Positions 10,000 to 22,600 of a stretch of DNA of 64,000 bases are shown in pieces. Both the position numbers and the translations under genes were made by a program. Under the pieces are notes generated by a model, which had not been told where the DNA came from, ran no database searches, and was given only the letters and a program-made list of their open reading frames with translations. Positions within the stretch are counted from its first letter, which is position 1; every line of letters begins with the position of its first letter. Where the stretch lies: positions 53,265,427 through 53,329,426 of the forward strand of contig OY759218.1 of the NCBI GenBank assembly GCA_963662175.1, given 5' to 3'. This DNA is from Aradus depressus (taxonomy: Eukaryota > Arthropoda > Insecta > Hemiptera > Aradidae).

Positions 10000-11369
10000 C
10001 GACGTCATTACCTGAAATAATTTTTGGTACGTATCTAAAATTGTATTTATTCTATAGGAAAATAAATAATGCTGGTGTTGGTGCTTGAATAAATAAATTA
10101 AAATAAAGGAAAAAAATTCTTACAAATAAGTAATTTATTCTTAGTCAGTGCAACGACTAACGAAAAAACGACAACGGCGAATCATGAGCAAAGCATTTGC
10201 CCATAACAATGCCAAAGCATTGCAATAACAATGTTCTTCCTCTAAAAACGGAAATTCCGAATCCTCTTACAAATTGTTGATACATTCGAGAAAAAAATAT
10301 TTATGAAGTGGCCATTGCAGGACTTTCTTATACCAATCTGTGATCCGTACAAAAGTGGTTGGTACAAGAAAGTCCTGTAATTTTTTTGTGATAATCTCCA
10401 TGAAAATATCACTTGAGGAAAACTTGCATAATATTTTCCATCTGATGATACACTATAGAACTTTGAATTGTTATGGTAACTATTCGAACTACTTTAAAAG
10501 AGGGCAAAATGAATTATTCTCTCCCGATATAATTATTGCTCACAATTGTAGTGAATAGTACCGATCAAATGAATATGTTATGTATTACTAATTGAGGTAA
10601 CATTGTAACTTCAGATTTACATTTTAAGGATAAAGACGGATTAGAGGAAGAGTGGAAACTTAGTTTACTACAAATAATTAGATGTGGGGAAGTAGATTGC
10701 CGGTGAGCATCCTCATTGTCCGTTTCTGGTACACAAGCTTTGTGACATCAAGTGTTGAAAAGAGAACTAAAGTGGATCATGAAAATACATCAAACAATGA
10801 ACGATGATTTTCAAAAGTAGGTCGTTCAAAAGTTAAAAGTGACATCCTTCAGGACAAAAATTAATAATCGGATATCATTGAGAAATGTAGAAAAAAAAAT
10901 TATTTAAATGTTTTCTTCATGCAACCCCCCCCCCCCCCCCTTCGGCCGATTTGACTGAAAATCAATAGATATCTTACTCAGGGATTTCTCAATCCTCGTA
11001 TAAAATTTTTTGTCTCTACATTTATTACATCGTAATTTATTAATTAACCATTGTGAATGTTGAAGGATTTAGCTTCTGTGGTTAAAATTGATCCCAAACT
11101 TCTCATCAGATACCTACCTATAGTATAAAAGAGTAGGTATTCCAATCGTGCGAATCGAATTTTCGAGTTTTTTGTAAATATTTCAAAATTATATTATGAA
11201 ATGTTGAAAAGAGAAAAATGCGAATATTCAAGTCGCGATTCTTAAGTTAGCGCGGTCGATTGGCTCCAGCGCCAAACGACTCCATGTTTTTGCTTTTTTC
11301 AAGAGTTTTTTTTTTTTTTTAAAGGCTTTCTAGGCTTTCAACAGCCTTTCAACATGGCTTTTAGTCCTC
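10000..11369. other. Intergenic stretch with small hairpin and family X scraps
   Basis: No gene seen. Contents are a perfect-looking hairpin (10317-10380), a run of 16 C (10925-10940), and a minus-oriented family X scrap at about 10940-11040 (CGGCCGATTTGACTGAAAAT). A T run lies at 11307-11320. Confidence 0.5.
10317..10380. repeat. Short hairpin, collapsed MITE ends
   Basis: The arms GCAGGACTTTCTTATACCAA and TTGGTACAAGAAAGTCCTGT face each other over about 20 bases. The same termini flank the 284-bp MITE at 27417-27700, and one lies near 14520-14562, so this is probably an internally deleted copy of that MITE. Confidence 0.7.
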
Positions 11370-11870
11370 CAGCTATACCAAGTATAGGAGAAGCTATGAA
11401 ATCGTTCAAAAATTCAATGCGGGCTTTTCAACGGAATATACTGTTTTCTGTCTGTGTATCCGTGAACACGATAACTCCCGATAGAAAGAATCTATCGACA
11501 CGAAATTTTATACGTGTATCCAAAACCGTCTAAAAACGACACCTATTGATTGTCGGCCAAATCGGCCAAAGGAAAAGGGGGGATTAGTGAAGAGGCTAAA
11601 CACAAAAACTCTAATAACTGCTGTTTATAATGAATGTATTGACTCGAAATTGCATATGTATTATCAAAGCCTTATAAGTACAACACATCAATTTTCAGCA
11701 ATCAGCGGAAGGGAAAGCGAAGGGCTCAAATCAATGATCCCAATAACTGCCGATGTAAAGATTGCATAGACACAAAATTTAGTATGAGGATTCAGAAGCC
11801 ACAATGTAAATCAAGTATTGAGTTTTAGACAAAACGGCCGATTGGCTTTAAAGGGAGAGCGACAACCTAA
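11370..11870 (+). repeat. Dispersed repeat family X, left end and internal units
   Basis: Starts with the left terminus CAGCTATACCAAGTATAGG, continues through ATAACTCCCGATAGAAAGAA and two or three internal units of about 118 bases (AACTCTAATAACTGC, CAGCAATCAGCGGAAGGG), and ends near GATTGGCTTTAAAGGGAG. The right terminus is missing. Confidence 0.75.
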
Positions 11871-12499
11871 GTTGCCTAACTTATTTAATTTAATAAAGTT
11901 TTTTTTTTATTTACTTGTGTTATACCAAGTCCTCCATTGAAATAAACAGCATTGTGTCTGAAAGGCCGGAACCGTCCCTATACTGACACTACACCGATAC
12001 GACACTGTCCTAGTGGACTTTGGGGGTCCCAGCCGACACTGTAAGTTAGTGTATATTGAAACAATAGGGAATATTCGAAATTCGCAGTGGGATTATTGTA
12101 CAGTATTTTTGGCAATATTTTGTATTTTTGGTCTAAAGTAGGCATCAACAAGGTGCCCAGCGAACCGTTCCAATGACACGCCTTCAACTATCAAACTGTT
12201 TTTCTTCCGCTTCACACTTTAACATGACAACAAAGAAACCACTCTTTATAAGAAATTCTTTGTTCTTCCTCCATCTTTATTTCCAATTTTTTTTTTTTAA
12301 ATCCCTCATCATAAATTATTCATAATATCTTGTTAGGTTAAAAAAAAAAAAAAAAGTAATAATAAACAATTGTCAACAGAAAAGGAAGTTCTTCCCCAGG
12401 TCTATTCAGGAAGTTAGATTCGAAAAAATTCGATATAGCATTTTCACCGGAGTTTCATGTTTCCAATCCTCTGGTTCCGTAAATTCTGAAATTTTTCCA
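11871..12499. other. Intergenic stretch, no gene seen
   Basis: AT-rich sequence with T and A runs (11899, 12286, 12341). A 69-codon open frame on the minus strand (11978-12187) has no recognisable motif. Confidence 0.35.
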
Positions 12500-12738
12500 T
12501 AAGTAAGACACTTATTGATTTTCAGGTGATCTGCCGAAGAGGAAAAGGGTTTAGAGGGAGAGCGAAAATGTAATTGATTACTTTGTGTTGGAGAAGTACA
12601 TAGCCGGTGATTCACCGACGATTTTTTTCATTTTTCGGATCAAGGGGTCAGAAAACTTGAAATTCAGTTGAAAACTCATGATAGAATTTCTGCCCGATTA
12701 CATAACTTGCTCTATACCTACTTCGTTTAGCTGAGGTA
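12500..12738 (+). repeat. Dispersed repeat family X, right end
   Basis: Contains the family's 3' blocks: AGAGGGAGAGCGAAAATG, GCCGGTGATTCACCGACG, the inverted-terminus words AGAATTTCTGCCCGATTACA and TATACCTACTTCGTTTAGCTG. Diverged from the consensus. Confidence 0.65.
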
Positions 12739-13371
12739 GTAAAAGTAGTGTAGGCACGTCCATTATATAGGTATGCATCTTTAAAAAATACTAAACTTGT
12801 CTAATCTAAGTCTCCTGTTTCTTGGCTCATTTCAGTGAAAATCAACTGGTTCCCTTCTATATGCTCTTTGTCTACTGATCAAGGAAAAAAAAAAAAATGT
12901 GTTTGCCCTAAAACCCGATATTATTTAGGTCAAAAATCCATCTGTCTAGATCTACTTCTAGGAAACTAGTTTCTGAAACTGGAACTCGAAATTGAAACCG
13001 GAATTCAAATAATAAATTATTTTTTTAGTCATAGTTACTAATCTACAGAAGTTGTTCTTGTAGAGGTGAAGGACCATCTATGAATTACATAAAGAATCTA
13101 GGGGAGGGGGGGTGTCTGGAAAAACGTAACGCAATAAAACTGTGAGTTGTCATTTTTTATCTCGTTATTTAGTCAACTTTCAAAAAAAAAAAAAATTATA
13201 ATGCATTCTTAACTCTGAGGTTGCTGGCTCTGCAACTGGCCTACAGTGGTATTTCGCTGTTCTGGTTATTGTCGCGAATTTTTATTGTGATTCTGATAGA
13301 AAATTATCAACAATCAATTCTTGTAAATGTATCTTTATTATAGAATTTATTCGTATATTTTGAATATATAG

Positions 13372-13590
13372 CCATCCTTCGGATGGGATGTTAAGCGATG
13401 GTCCCGAGCCTGTGAGACGTCAGATACTCGTTAAAGACCCCTACCCTAGGTGAATGAAAAATTTAGGGTAGTCAAAATTTAGGACTCCCTCAGTAGAGTC
13501 GGGCTCATGTCCACCAGAGTGACGAAAGAGCGCTCTGGTAGTAGGCGATATGACCTTGTAGTTAAAGCCCGAGCATGAGTCATAATAACT
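13372..13590 (+). mobile_element. tRNA-derived SINE, 5'-truncated
   Basis: Begins within the body at CCATCCTTCGGATGGGATG and runs to the 3' end GCATGAGTCATAATAACTAA. The tRNA-like head is missing. It is highly similar to the full copy at 18739-19078. Confidence 0.85.
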
Positions 13591-13869
13591 AACTCTTTTA
13601 AGAAGTCATATTATAACGTTTTTACTTTCTCATACCGTAATATAAGGAAGTATCATAATCGGGCAAAAGTTCGAGTTTTTTGTGGATGTGTGTCTATGTT
13701 TGAGATTTTGTGAGAGCTTTAACTCAGAAATGCAAATTGGTTATCTAAAAATCCAATGCTCTTATCAGTTCCCTGAAAGTGCTGGACTAGATGTTATCTA
13801 GTTACACACACTACCGATAGCAAGTCCTTCTTGAAGGACCCAGTCTCCCAGTTTCTTGCAAATCTAGTG

Positions 13870-14190
13870 GTCTAATCTTATAGAATCTCCCTCTATGATC
13901 ATATCTCTACCGAAAATATGATATCTCGTCCGTGCATATCCCAAACATCTACCCACGAAGTAAGTCGCCGTTCTCCACATCTGTCACAAGTGGGACTGTC
14001 CTTGACTCCCACAATGTGTAGGGGGTCTATTGAGTGTCCTGTCAAAACTCCTGTTAGTTGCCGATGCTCGCTCCTTTTGAAGTTCAGGATCCCATCCTCC
14101 AAGAACATGGAATCCTCACCCTGGAACATCTTCGACTGTCTGCATGTGGTTATTTCTCTCCATGATTGCTCCAAAAGGTCGTTTTCAGAA
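13870..14190 (-). pseudogene. LINE RNase H-region remnant
   Basis: The minus-strand frame reads RSEHRQLTGVLTGHSIDPLH and then CDRCGE. This is the pattern after the RNase H domain of Jockey/R1-type LINEs, where an L-x-R-x2-LTGH-x4-H block is followed by a C-x2-C finger. About 90 codons are recognisable, with neither reverse transcriptase nor poly-A in reach. A related piece lies at 17017-17498 on the same strand. Confidence 0.5.
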
Positions 14191-14500
14191 TAACTCGTTA
14201 TAGAATGAATGTATCAACACGAATTTCATATGAATATCCAGAACCTCATAAGGACAACATCTGGTGACTTTCAGTCAGATCGGCCAAAGGGAAGGGGGAT
14301 TAAGGGGCTGCTTAACACAAAAACGCTAATAACGGCCGATGAAATGTATGTGTTCACAAGAAATTTTATATGTAAATTCAAAACCTCACAAGGACAACAG
14401 CTATTAACTTTTAGCGAAATCGGTCGATGGGAATGGGGGATCAGAAAAGGGGACTCATCTCAAAAACCTAAATAAGTGCCAGTATGAAATTAATTTATGA
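14185..14500 (+). repeat. Dispersed repeat family X, internal units
   Basis: Two consecutive internal units are visible (CGTTATAGAATGAATGTATC then TAACGGCCGATGAAATGTAT), each containing the TTTCAGTCAGATCGGCCAAA type block and the AAGGGGGATTA block. Confidence 0.7.
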
Positions 14501-14605
14501 GGAGGGAGGAAGAGAGACAGTGATCTGTACTAAAGTGGTTGGTATGAGAAAGTCCTGTAATGTACATTATATATGTATATACAAGTACATATATATTTCT
14601 CTATT

Positions 14606-14901
14606 CAAGGTCGTGGGTTCGAAACCCGATCGAGGCCCTTAGTTTATTTTGCCTGGGAGGGAAAATAAACTAAAGCACGCCGTCCTTCGGATGGGACGTT
14701 AAGCGATGGTCCCGAGCCTGTACGATGTCAGGTACTCGTTAAAGACCCCTGCCCTAGTTGAATAAAAATTTAGGGTACGCAAAATTTAGGACTCCCACAG
14801 TAGAGTCTGGCTCATGTCCACCAGAGTGACGAAAGAGTGCTCTGGTAGTAGGCGTTATGACCTCGTAGTTAAAGCCCGGGCATGAGTCATAAAACCTAAC
14901 C
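14606..14901 (+). mobile_element. tRNA-derived SINE with 14-bp target duplication
   Basis: Starts inside the tRNA-like head at CAAGGTCGTGGGTTCGAAAC (box B) and ends at ATGAGTCATAAAACCTAACC. The flanking TATATTTCTCTATT occurs at 14592-14605 and again at 14902-14915, a clean 14-bp duplication. The 5' truncation therefore happened on insertion. Confidence 0.92.
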
Positions 14902-15178
14902 TATATTTCTCTATTTTGTTCACTATTTCAATAAAAACTACAAATAATAAAACTATACTTTAAAATTCATTATAATGATTTTCAATTTAAAAATTACTTT
15001 GAATTATTTACTATAGAAATTTATTTTTCCTTCTTTGGAGCGTTATAACTTGAAACGTATTGGCCCTACTCAAATCTGAGGACGCATAAGCGTTTGAAAA
15101 TGTAATTAAGAACATGTTTGGCAAGAACTAATTTTTCGATAGGATTAACCGTTTTCGGATAAATCAAGGAAACGTCTA

Positions 15179-15340
15179 GGTTAGGATTTTTTATGACTCA
15201 TGCCCGGGCTTTAACTACGAGGTCATATCGCCTACTACCAGAGCGCTCTTTCGTCACTCTGGTGGACATGAGCCCGACTCTACTGAGGGAGTCCTAAATT
15301 TTGCCTACCCTAAATTTTTATTCACCTAGGCGCCCTCCAC
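15179..15340 (-). mobile_element. tRNA-derived SINE, internally deleted, with 11-bp target duplication
   Basis: The minus-strand copy keeps the extreme 5' end (GTGGAGGGCGCC) and the 3' half but lacks the tRNA boxes and mid-body. GGAAACGTCTA at 15168-15178 is repeated at 15341-15351. It interrupts an older repeat whose uninterrupted relative is at about 27800-27880. Confidence 0.9.
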
Positions 15341-15351
15341 GGAAACGTCTA

Positions 15352-16084
15352 AAAATATGTGTTTCAAAACTATGTGCAATAAAACAGAGAGTTGCTGATG
15401 AAACACCGTTTTATTTTATTTTCAATCCGACAAAAATTGTCAGTTATTTTCTATTTAATTTAGCCCACATACCCCAATAACCCTGTTAAAGAGCCACTGA
15501 GTGTTATATAGATATTCCTGTGCTTACCTGCCAAAACGCAGAGTACTGGTTAGAAACGAACGCGAAGCGAGCAAGTTGAAGACTAAATGAAACACAAATG
15601 AGGACATCTACTTTACAATTAACATATTGTCTTCTGAACAAAACCAAAAAAAACAATGACATGGAAAATGCAAATTGTTTTTGAAAATCAGTTCAAACCT
15701 CAACTCAAAAACGAAACTTAATATTTCAGACGCACTCACATTCTGTTCTACAGTTCTCAACTGTCACATAAAATTTTCACCAGTCATTTATCACTAATAT
15801 GTGACATGTGCTCAAATCATTTTTAGCTTTATAAACTAAAGGACTACTTAAACTTAAAAAGAGAAATTTTTGATTTTACATAAGTAGAGAATTTTTTTAA
15901 ATTGCTAAATATAATAAAGAAAATGATCGGTGAATGTACTTCCCCAGATAGAATTATTGGTAAAAAATAAGTGTCCACTCTCTCTCTCTTTTGGTAGGTA
16001 ATTTAGTATTATTATATTCAATCTATCAAACAATAATTACTGTTAGTATAATATAATAAATTAAAACTAAATTATCTCTGGTTT
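15352..16084. other. Intergenic stretch, no gene seen
   Basis: AT-rich sequence without recognisable coding or element structure, apart from the right half of the older repeat interrupted by the SINE (to about 15390). Confidence 0.35.
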
Positions 16085-16420
16085 CGGGGGCAGATTTGAC
16101 TGAAAATCAATAAATGCCTTACCTACAAACTGCTGAATCCTTATCTAAAACTGTTGTTTGTTGGTTCCATCAAACATAATTAGGGTTTCAAAGTTAAAGA
16201 CCCCTCTACAACTTTATTCCTCTTTGGCCGATTTGGCTGATAATACTCTGGACTTATGAACCCATTATAAAATTTCATGTGGATACAATAATCTATTTGG
16301 AGGCATCGTATCGACAGACATTTCATTTCTTTTTTGAGATTCTTTAACTGGAAAACATGAAGTTACTAAGAAAAATGTTGACCAATTAGGTAACTTCCCT
16401 TATACTATGTACAGCTAGGA
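16085..16420 (-). repeat. Dispersed repeat family X, minus copy
   Basis: Read inverted it shows the CAGCTGTACATAGTATAAGG-like terminus at its high-coordinate end and the CGGCCAAAGAGGAATAA internal block. It lies immediately downstream of the LIP1 stop codon. Confidence 0.6.
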
Positions 16421-16482
16421 GTGTGAAAAAAATAAGTGGGGCCTTCTACAGATAAATTATAAAATTTACAAAAATATTTTTA

Positions 16483-16488
16483 TTTATT
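16483..16488 (-). terminator. Candidate polyadenylation signal of LIP1
   Basis: AATAAA on the minus strand begins 15 bases past the LIP1 stop codon. That is close, but there is no better candidate nearer than family X. Confidence 0.35.
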
Positions 16489-16503
16489 TCATTTATACAT
16501 TTA

Positions 16504-16650
16504 TCAATAATAACTATTTAAAACTTTAATTAAATGTTTATACAATAAGTCGTTTACATCGAATGCCCACATAAAGTCCAAGTGATTAAAATCGTCAATT
16601 TTCATTATGCTTCTAACGTTTTTGAGTCTGGAACTCAGAAGTTTCACCTC
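16504..16650 (-). CDS. LIP1 exon 8 (catalytic His, stop)
   Basis: Residues 344-391, [18 protein letters not shown] then FNHLDFMWA with His366, ending VLNSYY and TGA at 16504-16506. Confidence 0.93.
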   Translation of the reverse strand, partial: EVKLLSSRLKNVRSIMKIDDFNHLDFMWAFDVNDLLYKHLIKVLNSYY

Positions 16651-19600
16651 CTGAAAAAATATAGAATAGGTATATAATTAATATGATTTGAACTTTCAAA
16701 AGCCTTTTCACATCTTATTTTTGTCGAAGGTCTGGGCCTGAAAGCTTTAATTGTATCTACCTTCATTCAGTGTCTCACATTTTTATATTATAATAATATA
16801 ATTATGTAACTATTATCAAAATGAAATGTAACCCACTACATCAAGGATTATTTTTGATCATTTTAATATCATTTTTATATACTCTGCAGGACAAAATAAA
16901 CTTCACTTTTTTTTTCAAATTGTTCAAAGAAAATGTAAAAGTGTGAAGTGTCCCTTGTCCATTCAGAGTGGGAGATCGATCTTGAAGTCTCTTAAATAAA
17001 CAGTAAGACTGGAGGCTCACACCTGTTTTTTGAGGGCTGATGGTATTACCGCGGTCAGAGTAGGCCTATTATGCGCCCAGTGTGTGTTGGTCCCTTCCAC
17101 AGCCCTGACACCTTCAATAAAGTCCAGGAATCTGCTGCAGGTTTCCTCTATTACGTGCTTCGGTTCCGTTAAGGCAGACCCGAAGCAGTAAAACCTATTG
17201 CTTTCTAGAGTTTTACACTGTCTTATGAATATGAACCGCAGTTTCATTTTCTTTGCCACATTTCCAGAGGATTTCTAAAGATGCCCATATTGTGCAGGTG
17301 TTTGTTCATATGACAGTGTCCTGTAATCAGCCCTGTCATAGTTCTAAGATCCATTCTGCTCATATTCAGGAGCTCTCGGCTCCTTTTCTCTGAGGGTTTC
17401 GCAACAAAGAGTTTTGAATGTCTTTGCTTTGGGATCCCTCTCCAGATCTGGATAACTGTTCTTAATCGCAGTGTTAGCAGTATTGAATTGAAAACCAACT
17501 TGCGGAAGTGGATGGCCTCGCTATATCTGATCTAAACTGCCCTAGGTCCTCTCAGGAGTCAACATTTTGGTTGAGGACATCGAATAGCTGTGGAAGAAAG
17601 AGTGTGGCGACACCCCGGCGGTGTTCTATATCTTCTTCTCTTTCTTATCACGGCGTTTCAGTTATAGTGTGGGGAGGCATTCGTTGGTGGTGTCCGATAG
17701 GCCCTCAAGGAATGCTCATTATGACTTTCTGGTTCTACAAGAGCATCTAATGTCTTTTGGTTCCTACATACCCTACTGTGTAGTTGCCAATATTTCTGTT
17801 TTGAAATGGCTATCAGGAAGCCACTCTCCGGGAGCTAAGATGAATGAGTGAGATCGTTGTGTGTTGAGGAGACAATACTAAACAATTTTGTGATTGAATG
17901 TTTTTTTTTGTATTATATTTTTTGTATTATATTAAAATTATATAAATTATATTACAGTTATAAAAAAAAATATTAAAAGAATATAAATTATAAAAAAATG
18001 TCATTGAAATTATGAAAAATAATGTAAATTGATAAAAAAATATATTAAAATTACTTACACGGACAGAAGAAATAAAGTCATTAGGACCATAAAATATAGC
18101 AATGGATGCCGTGATTTGGCTTAGATTATATTGGGGGGGTGTACTCCTATGGTAAATTTCCATATTTTCTTTACCATAATCGTACCATGTAAATTTTCCA
18201 CCTAAAAAAAGCGTACATATATATTTAAATCTAATATTTTAAAATCCGCTTAACGCAAATGAAACGTTCCAAAAAATTCTTACCGTTGTGCAAAAGTTGT
18301 CCAAAATGTTCCAATTGCTTGATAGAAGCACCTGTAGGTGCGATTCCTCCAAGTTGGCCAATCAGCGTCTGAAAACAATATTTTCATAAGCATTTTCAAG
18401 GGCTTATTGCATCTACAGAAGTATGAGACGACAGCACCATCCAGTTTAACTTGTAAAAAATTAACAAATTTGGCCATGAAAGTGTGTTATTGAACAACCA
18501 ATTTCAATTATCATCTCGTCTCAAGGGTATTTTTCCTCTTGTTGATTTTTTCCGGCATTTTTACCAGAGGTGTCTTTTTTTCGATAAAATTTCGAGACAC
18601 TTCCTTGTCCCTTCTTACGAACTACAGGTTCATAGTGACCAGAAGAAGGGACGTGAATGTGTCCCGAAATATAGTCAAAAAGAAGAAAGAAGGTTAAGAA
18701 ACACATTTCTCCTCTTTTCAAGTTATATACATATATTTAGAGGGCGCCGGTAGCTCAGTGGTATTCGTGCTTGCTTTCTGAGCTCAAGGTCGTGGGTTCG
18801 AAACCCGGCGGAGGCCCTTAGTTTATTTTATCCGGGAGGTAAAATAAACTTAAGCACACCGTCCTTCGGATGGGACGTTAAGCGATGGTCCCGAGCCTGT
18901 ACGATGTCAGTTACTCGTTAAAAACTCCTGCCCTAGGCGAATAAAAATTTAGGTCAGATAAAATTTAGGACTCCTTTAGTAGTGTCGGGCTCATGTCCAC
19001 CAGAGTGACGAAAGAGCGCTCTGGTAGTAGACGATATGACTCAAAGTTAAAGCCCGGGCATGAGTCATAATAACTAATTATACATATATTTTTTTTCCGT
19101 ATTTGAAGTGAAACTTCTGTGGTTTCATCATTCAGTTTGTTCGCGCTTTCGTTTTAACATTTGATTGGGTAGACTTTCATGAATTTTGCAAGAAGCACTA
19201 TCATATCATTGCGGAGTCCAGAAAGTTGGACTCGTTTCATCTAATCCCAGTGTTATCATTACTCCCCCTCTCATTTAGTGTGTATTTGAATTTGGGTAAC
19301 TCTCGGAATACCTTTTACCTGTTTTGTGATTATGGTTCCTGTAATTTTTGTGCTACAGGCGAGGAAAGTTACGAAAGAAATACTAAATTGTATATCCACC
19401 TAGAATAAATTCATGTCAGATATAGGCAATTTAATGAGCACTATGTTAGATGAAAAACTGTCAAAACTTGCCACTAAAGAAGACATCGTTGGGTTAGAGA
19501 ATAAACTTGCGGAACTAGTAAATGATAATAAACAGATCAATAAGGAACTTTTAAAAATTAAGGAAGAGAATAATATTTTGAAAAAGGAACTTTTATATTT

Positions 19601-22600
19601 AGACAGAAAATCCCGAAAAAACAATTTAATCTTTAGAGGTTTAAGTTCTGGCATGAATTGTGATGAATCGGTGAGCGACCTTTGTGGGAACGTATTAAAT
19701 GCAGGTCAAGTGAAAATAATTATGCAAGATCTATTGTAGCTAGGAGCGCTAATAGTTCGGGAAAGGCCCCTATATTGGTTGAATTCTCAAATCGCAGTGA
19801 TGTAGTTAACGTTTTGAAGAACACACATAGACTGCGAGGGACGGGCCTGGCAATTCATGAGGACTTCCCTGGAAGGATGCGCGAGGACCATAAACGATTG
19901 TACGACATAAAGAAGAATATCGTGCAGAAAGACAACGGTTATCGTGTCATTATTAGAGAGGATTTTTTAATATTTAAAAACAGAAAAACAGAAACTCCTG
20001 GATGGATGGTGAACTGATGTGTGGAAATGAAGAAGGAAACAAGATACTCTCGGAACTGTTGCAGATAGCTCCGGCCCCAACAGAGCAGAGGAATATATCA
20101 GGAGGACCGGGACCCAGGACTTCATCTGGTGGACCGGGACAAGGGACGGGAGCAGGCGGACCGAGGCAGGGGACTGCAACAACAGCTGGTTCAAACAATA
20201 ACCAACCTGTAATATAGCAAATAAAAAAACCTGTCTCTCATGTGAACCTCAATACTAACCCTACTAACACAATTAATAAAATAAAAATGTTAAGTTATAA
20301 TGTAGCAGGTTTATCTAATAAATTTACCTGCGTTGTGATGTACACTACGGAACATTTTTTTAATGAATATTTTTATGAATAAAAAGTAATTTTTTTTATT
20401 ATAATCTAATATCACATATATATTAGATATATATCAAGGTGTTTGAGAAACAAAACAAGAAAACATATAAAAAACAGCTGTGAAATAGTGTTAAAGGTAA
20501 TGGAGTCGTGAGCTAGCTCTTAAACGGTGCATGTGGTTTGATATGTTTTAAATAAAAATGAAGTTGAACAATTAGATGAAAGTTGACTGGGGTGGAATTA
20601 AAGTGTGAAGAGTTGACGGGGTCTGGTTTTTGTGGTAGAGGCGTCGAGAAGGTACAATTAATAATATATATTTTTCAATATGCCCAAATAAAAAAAGAAA
20701 TAGTTTTTTAAGTATTAATTTAATGTTTTTGTGCCATTGTAAATTTTTGTTTTGTTTGTTCAAATAAGTTTTTTTTTAAATTTAAATATGTAAATATAGA
20801 TAATAACCCAATTATTTGTCCTCTTCAAATTCTATTCTATTCATCTTCCCTGTTGTCCCAGTAGTATCATTTAAAAAACCTTTGGATTAGAAATTAATAT
20901 TATTTAAAATTATTTAAAAATTGGTATCTCTTTGTGAATCCAAGTGTAAAGTTTGTTTAATTGAATTTTTTTTCGTTGTATACGTGTACTTTCTTAAAAA
21001 TTGCACGTCTTAAATTATTGATAATATTTTTTTAGGGCAATTTTCGGCAAACTACTGTAGAAATCAAAATTTAAATAAACAAAAGAGATCAAATTTCTAC
21101 AGGAAATGTGGTAGCAAACAAGTTATTAATCACATTTTTGGCATATCCCTTGTGTGGACGATTTTCGCCACAAAGCCTCATCATATTTTGGCAAAACCTT
21201 GATGGGAGAATTTTTTTATATTAATTAAAGTAGGGAAATAGGTTGAAAAAGATGAAAAGGATAGAATAGAGACAAATAAGGGTTACATTTAATTTTGAGA
21301 AATAATATTTTTTTTTTCAAACTTCAAAAGAAGGTTACTATTTTAACATTGTTTTTGTTTAGTATTAATATATTTAATAAAGTAAGAAAATGCCAATTAC
21401 CAGAGGAGAGGCGAAGAGATTGGAGGAGGAAAGTAGAGAGGAAGGGTCGAGTTCGGATATGGAAGTATCGGAAGATACAGGAAGGGAGACTCCAGCCGCA
21501 ATGGAGTCCACGGAGGGTACAGGTGAGGAGAAATCAGATAAGCTAGATAGATTTATGGAATTCATAACCCAAAAAATGGAAGAGCAAAGTAATAAATTAG
21601 GAAATTTTGTAACAAAGTTAACTGGGGATATTGGAAATATCAATCAAAAAATAGAAGAACAGGGTAGAGATTTAAGGGCGGATATGAATCAAAAAATGGA
21701 AGAGCAAAGTAATAAATTAGGAAATTTAGAGACAAATTTAAAAAGGGAAATGGGGGATATGAATCAAAAAATGGAAGAGCAAAGTAATAAATTAGGAAAT
21801 TTAGAGACAAATTTAAAAAGGGAAATGGGGGAAAAATTAGGAAAATTAGAGACAAATTTAAGAGGCGACATTAAAAATTTAGAAGTTAAATTAAATAAAA
21901 AGGTGGACAATTTGATGAACCAATTAGAGAAAATTCAAATAGAAAATGAAAGAGTTGAAAGTAGGATAAATAAAGCAGGAGAAAACTTAGAAAAGCACTT
22001 TATTCAAAAAATTAACAAGTTGGATGAAGGGAATTCTGAAGTAGAAAAAGAGGTTCTTATTATTGACAGTCAGTCACAAGTTGATGAGGTAGAAGGAACA
22101 GAGAATAACAGTGGGGAGGAACAGACCCAAATTTTAGAGAAAGAGGTGGAGGAAGAGAGTCAAAATGTAGAAAAATTAGTATTAAGTGAAATTCAAGAAA
22201 ATAGGATGAATGTTGATGTGGATGGACAGAGTGAAAGGAACATTTTGATGTTATTAGACAAAACAAACGAACAGACTGAGGACAACAAACAAAGGACAAA
22301 TTTTAATTTTAAAGAAAATATAGTTAAAACTTACAGACAAACTGGAAATAGAAAGGAGGCTAATAAAAGTTATAAGAACAATTTTAAAAAGAGAGTAAAA
22401 GCATTCAAACAGGTATTAAGGACAAAATTAACACTGAACAAATATTTAGAGAAGGGGGAGGGGATTTTTAAAGACATAATTCGCCGGGGCATCCGGAAAA
22501 AGATAAAATTAAATTTGGGCTTTGCAATATAATTGCATTAGCCACTTTTTATAGTGAACCTATTTTTTTTGCAACTCGGATGAGTTTGAGGAAATGACTG

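Noticed and set aside
18484..18753. 89-codon plus-strand frame and its minus-strand shadow
   Set aside because: The region contains an inverted repeat (GGGAC...GTCCCGAAA words) and no known motif. Probably part of a fold-back repeat.
18739..18830. A functional tRNA gene at the SINE head
   Set aside because: Box A and box B are present, but the fold is not followed by a normal tRNA 3' end and the sequence continues into the repeated SINE body.
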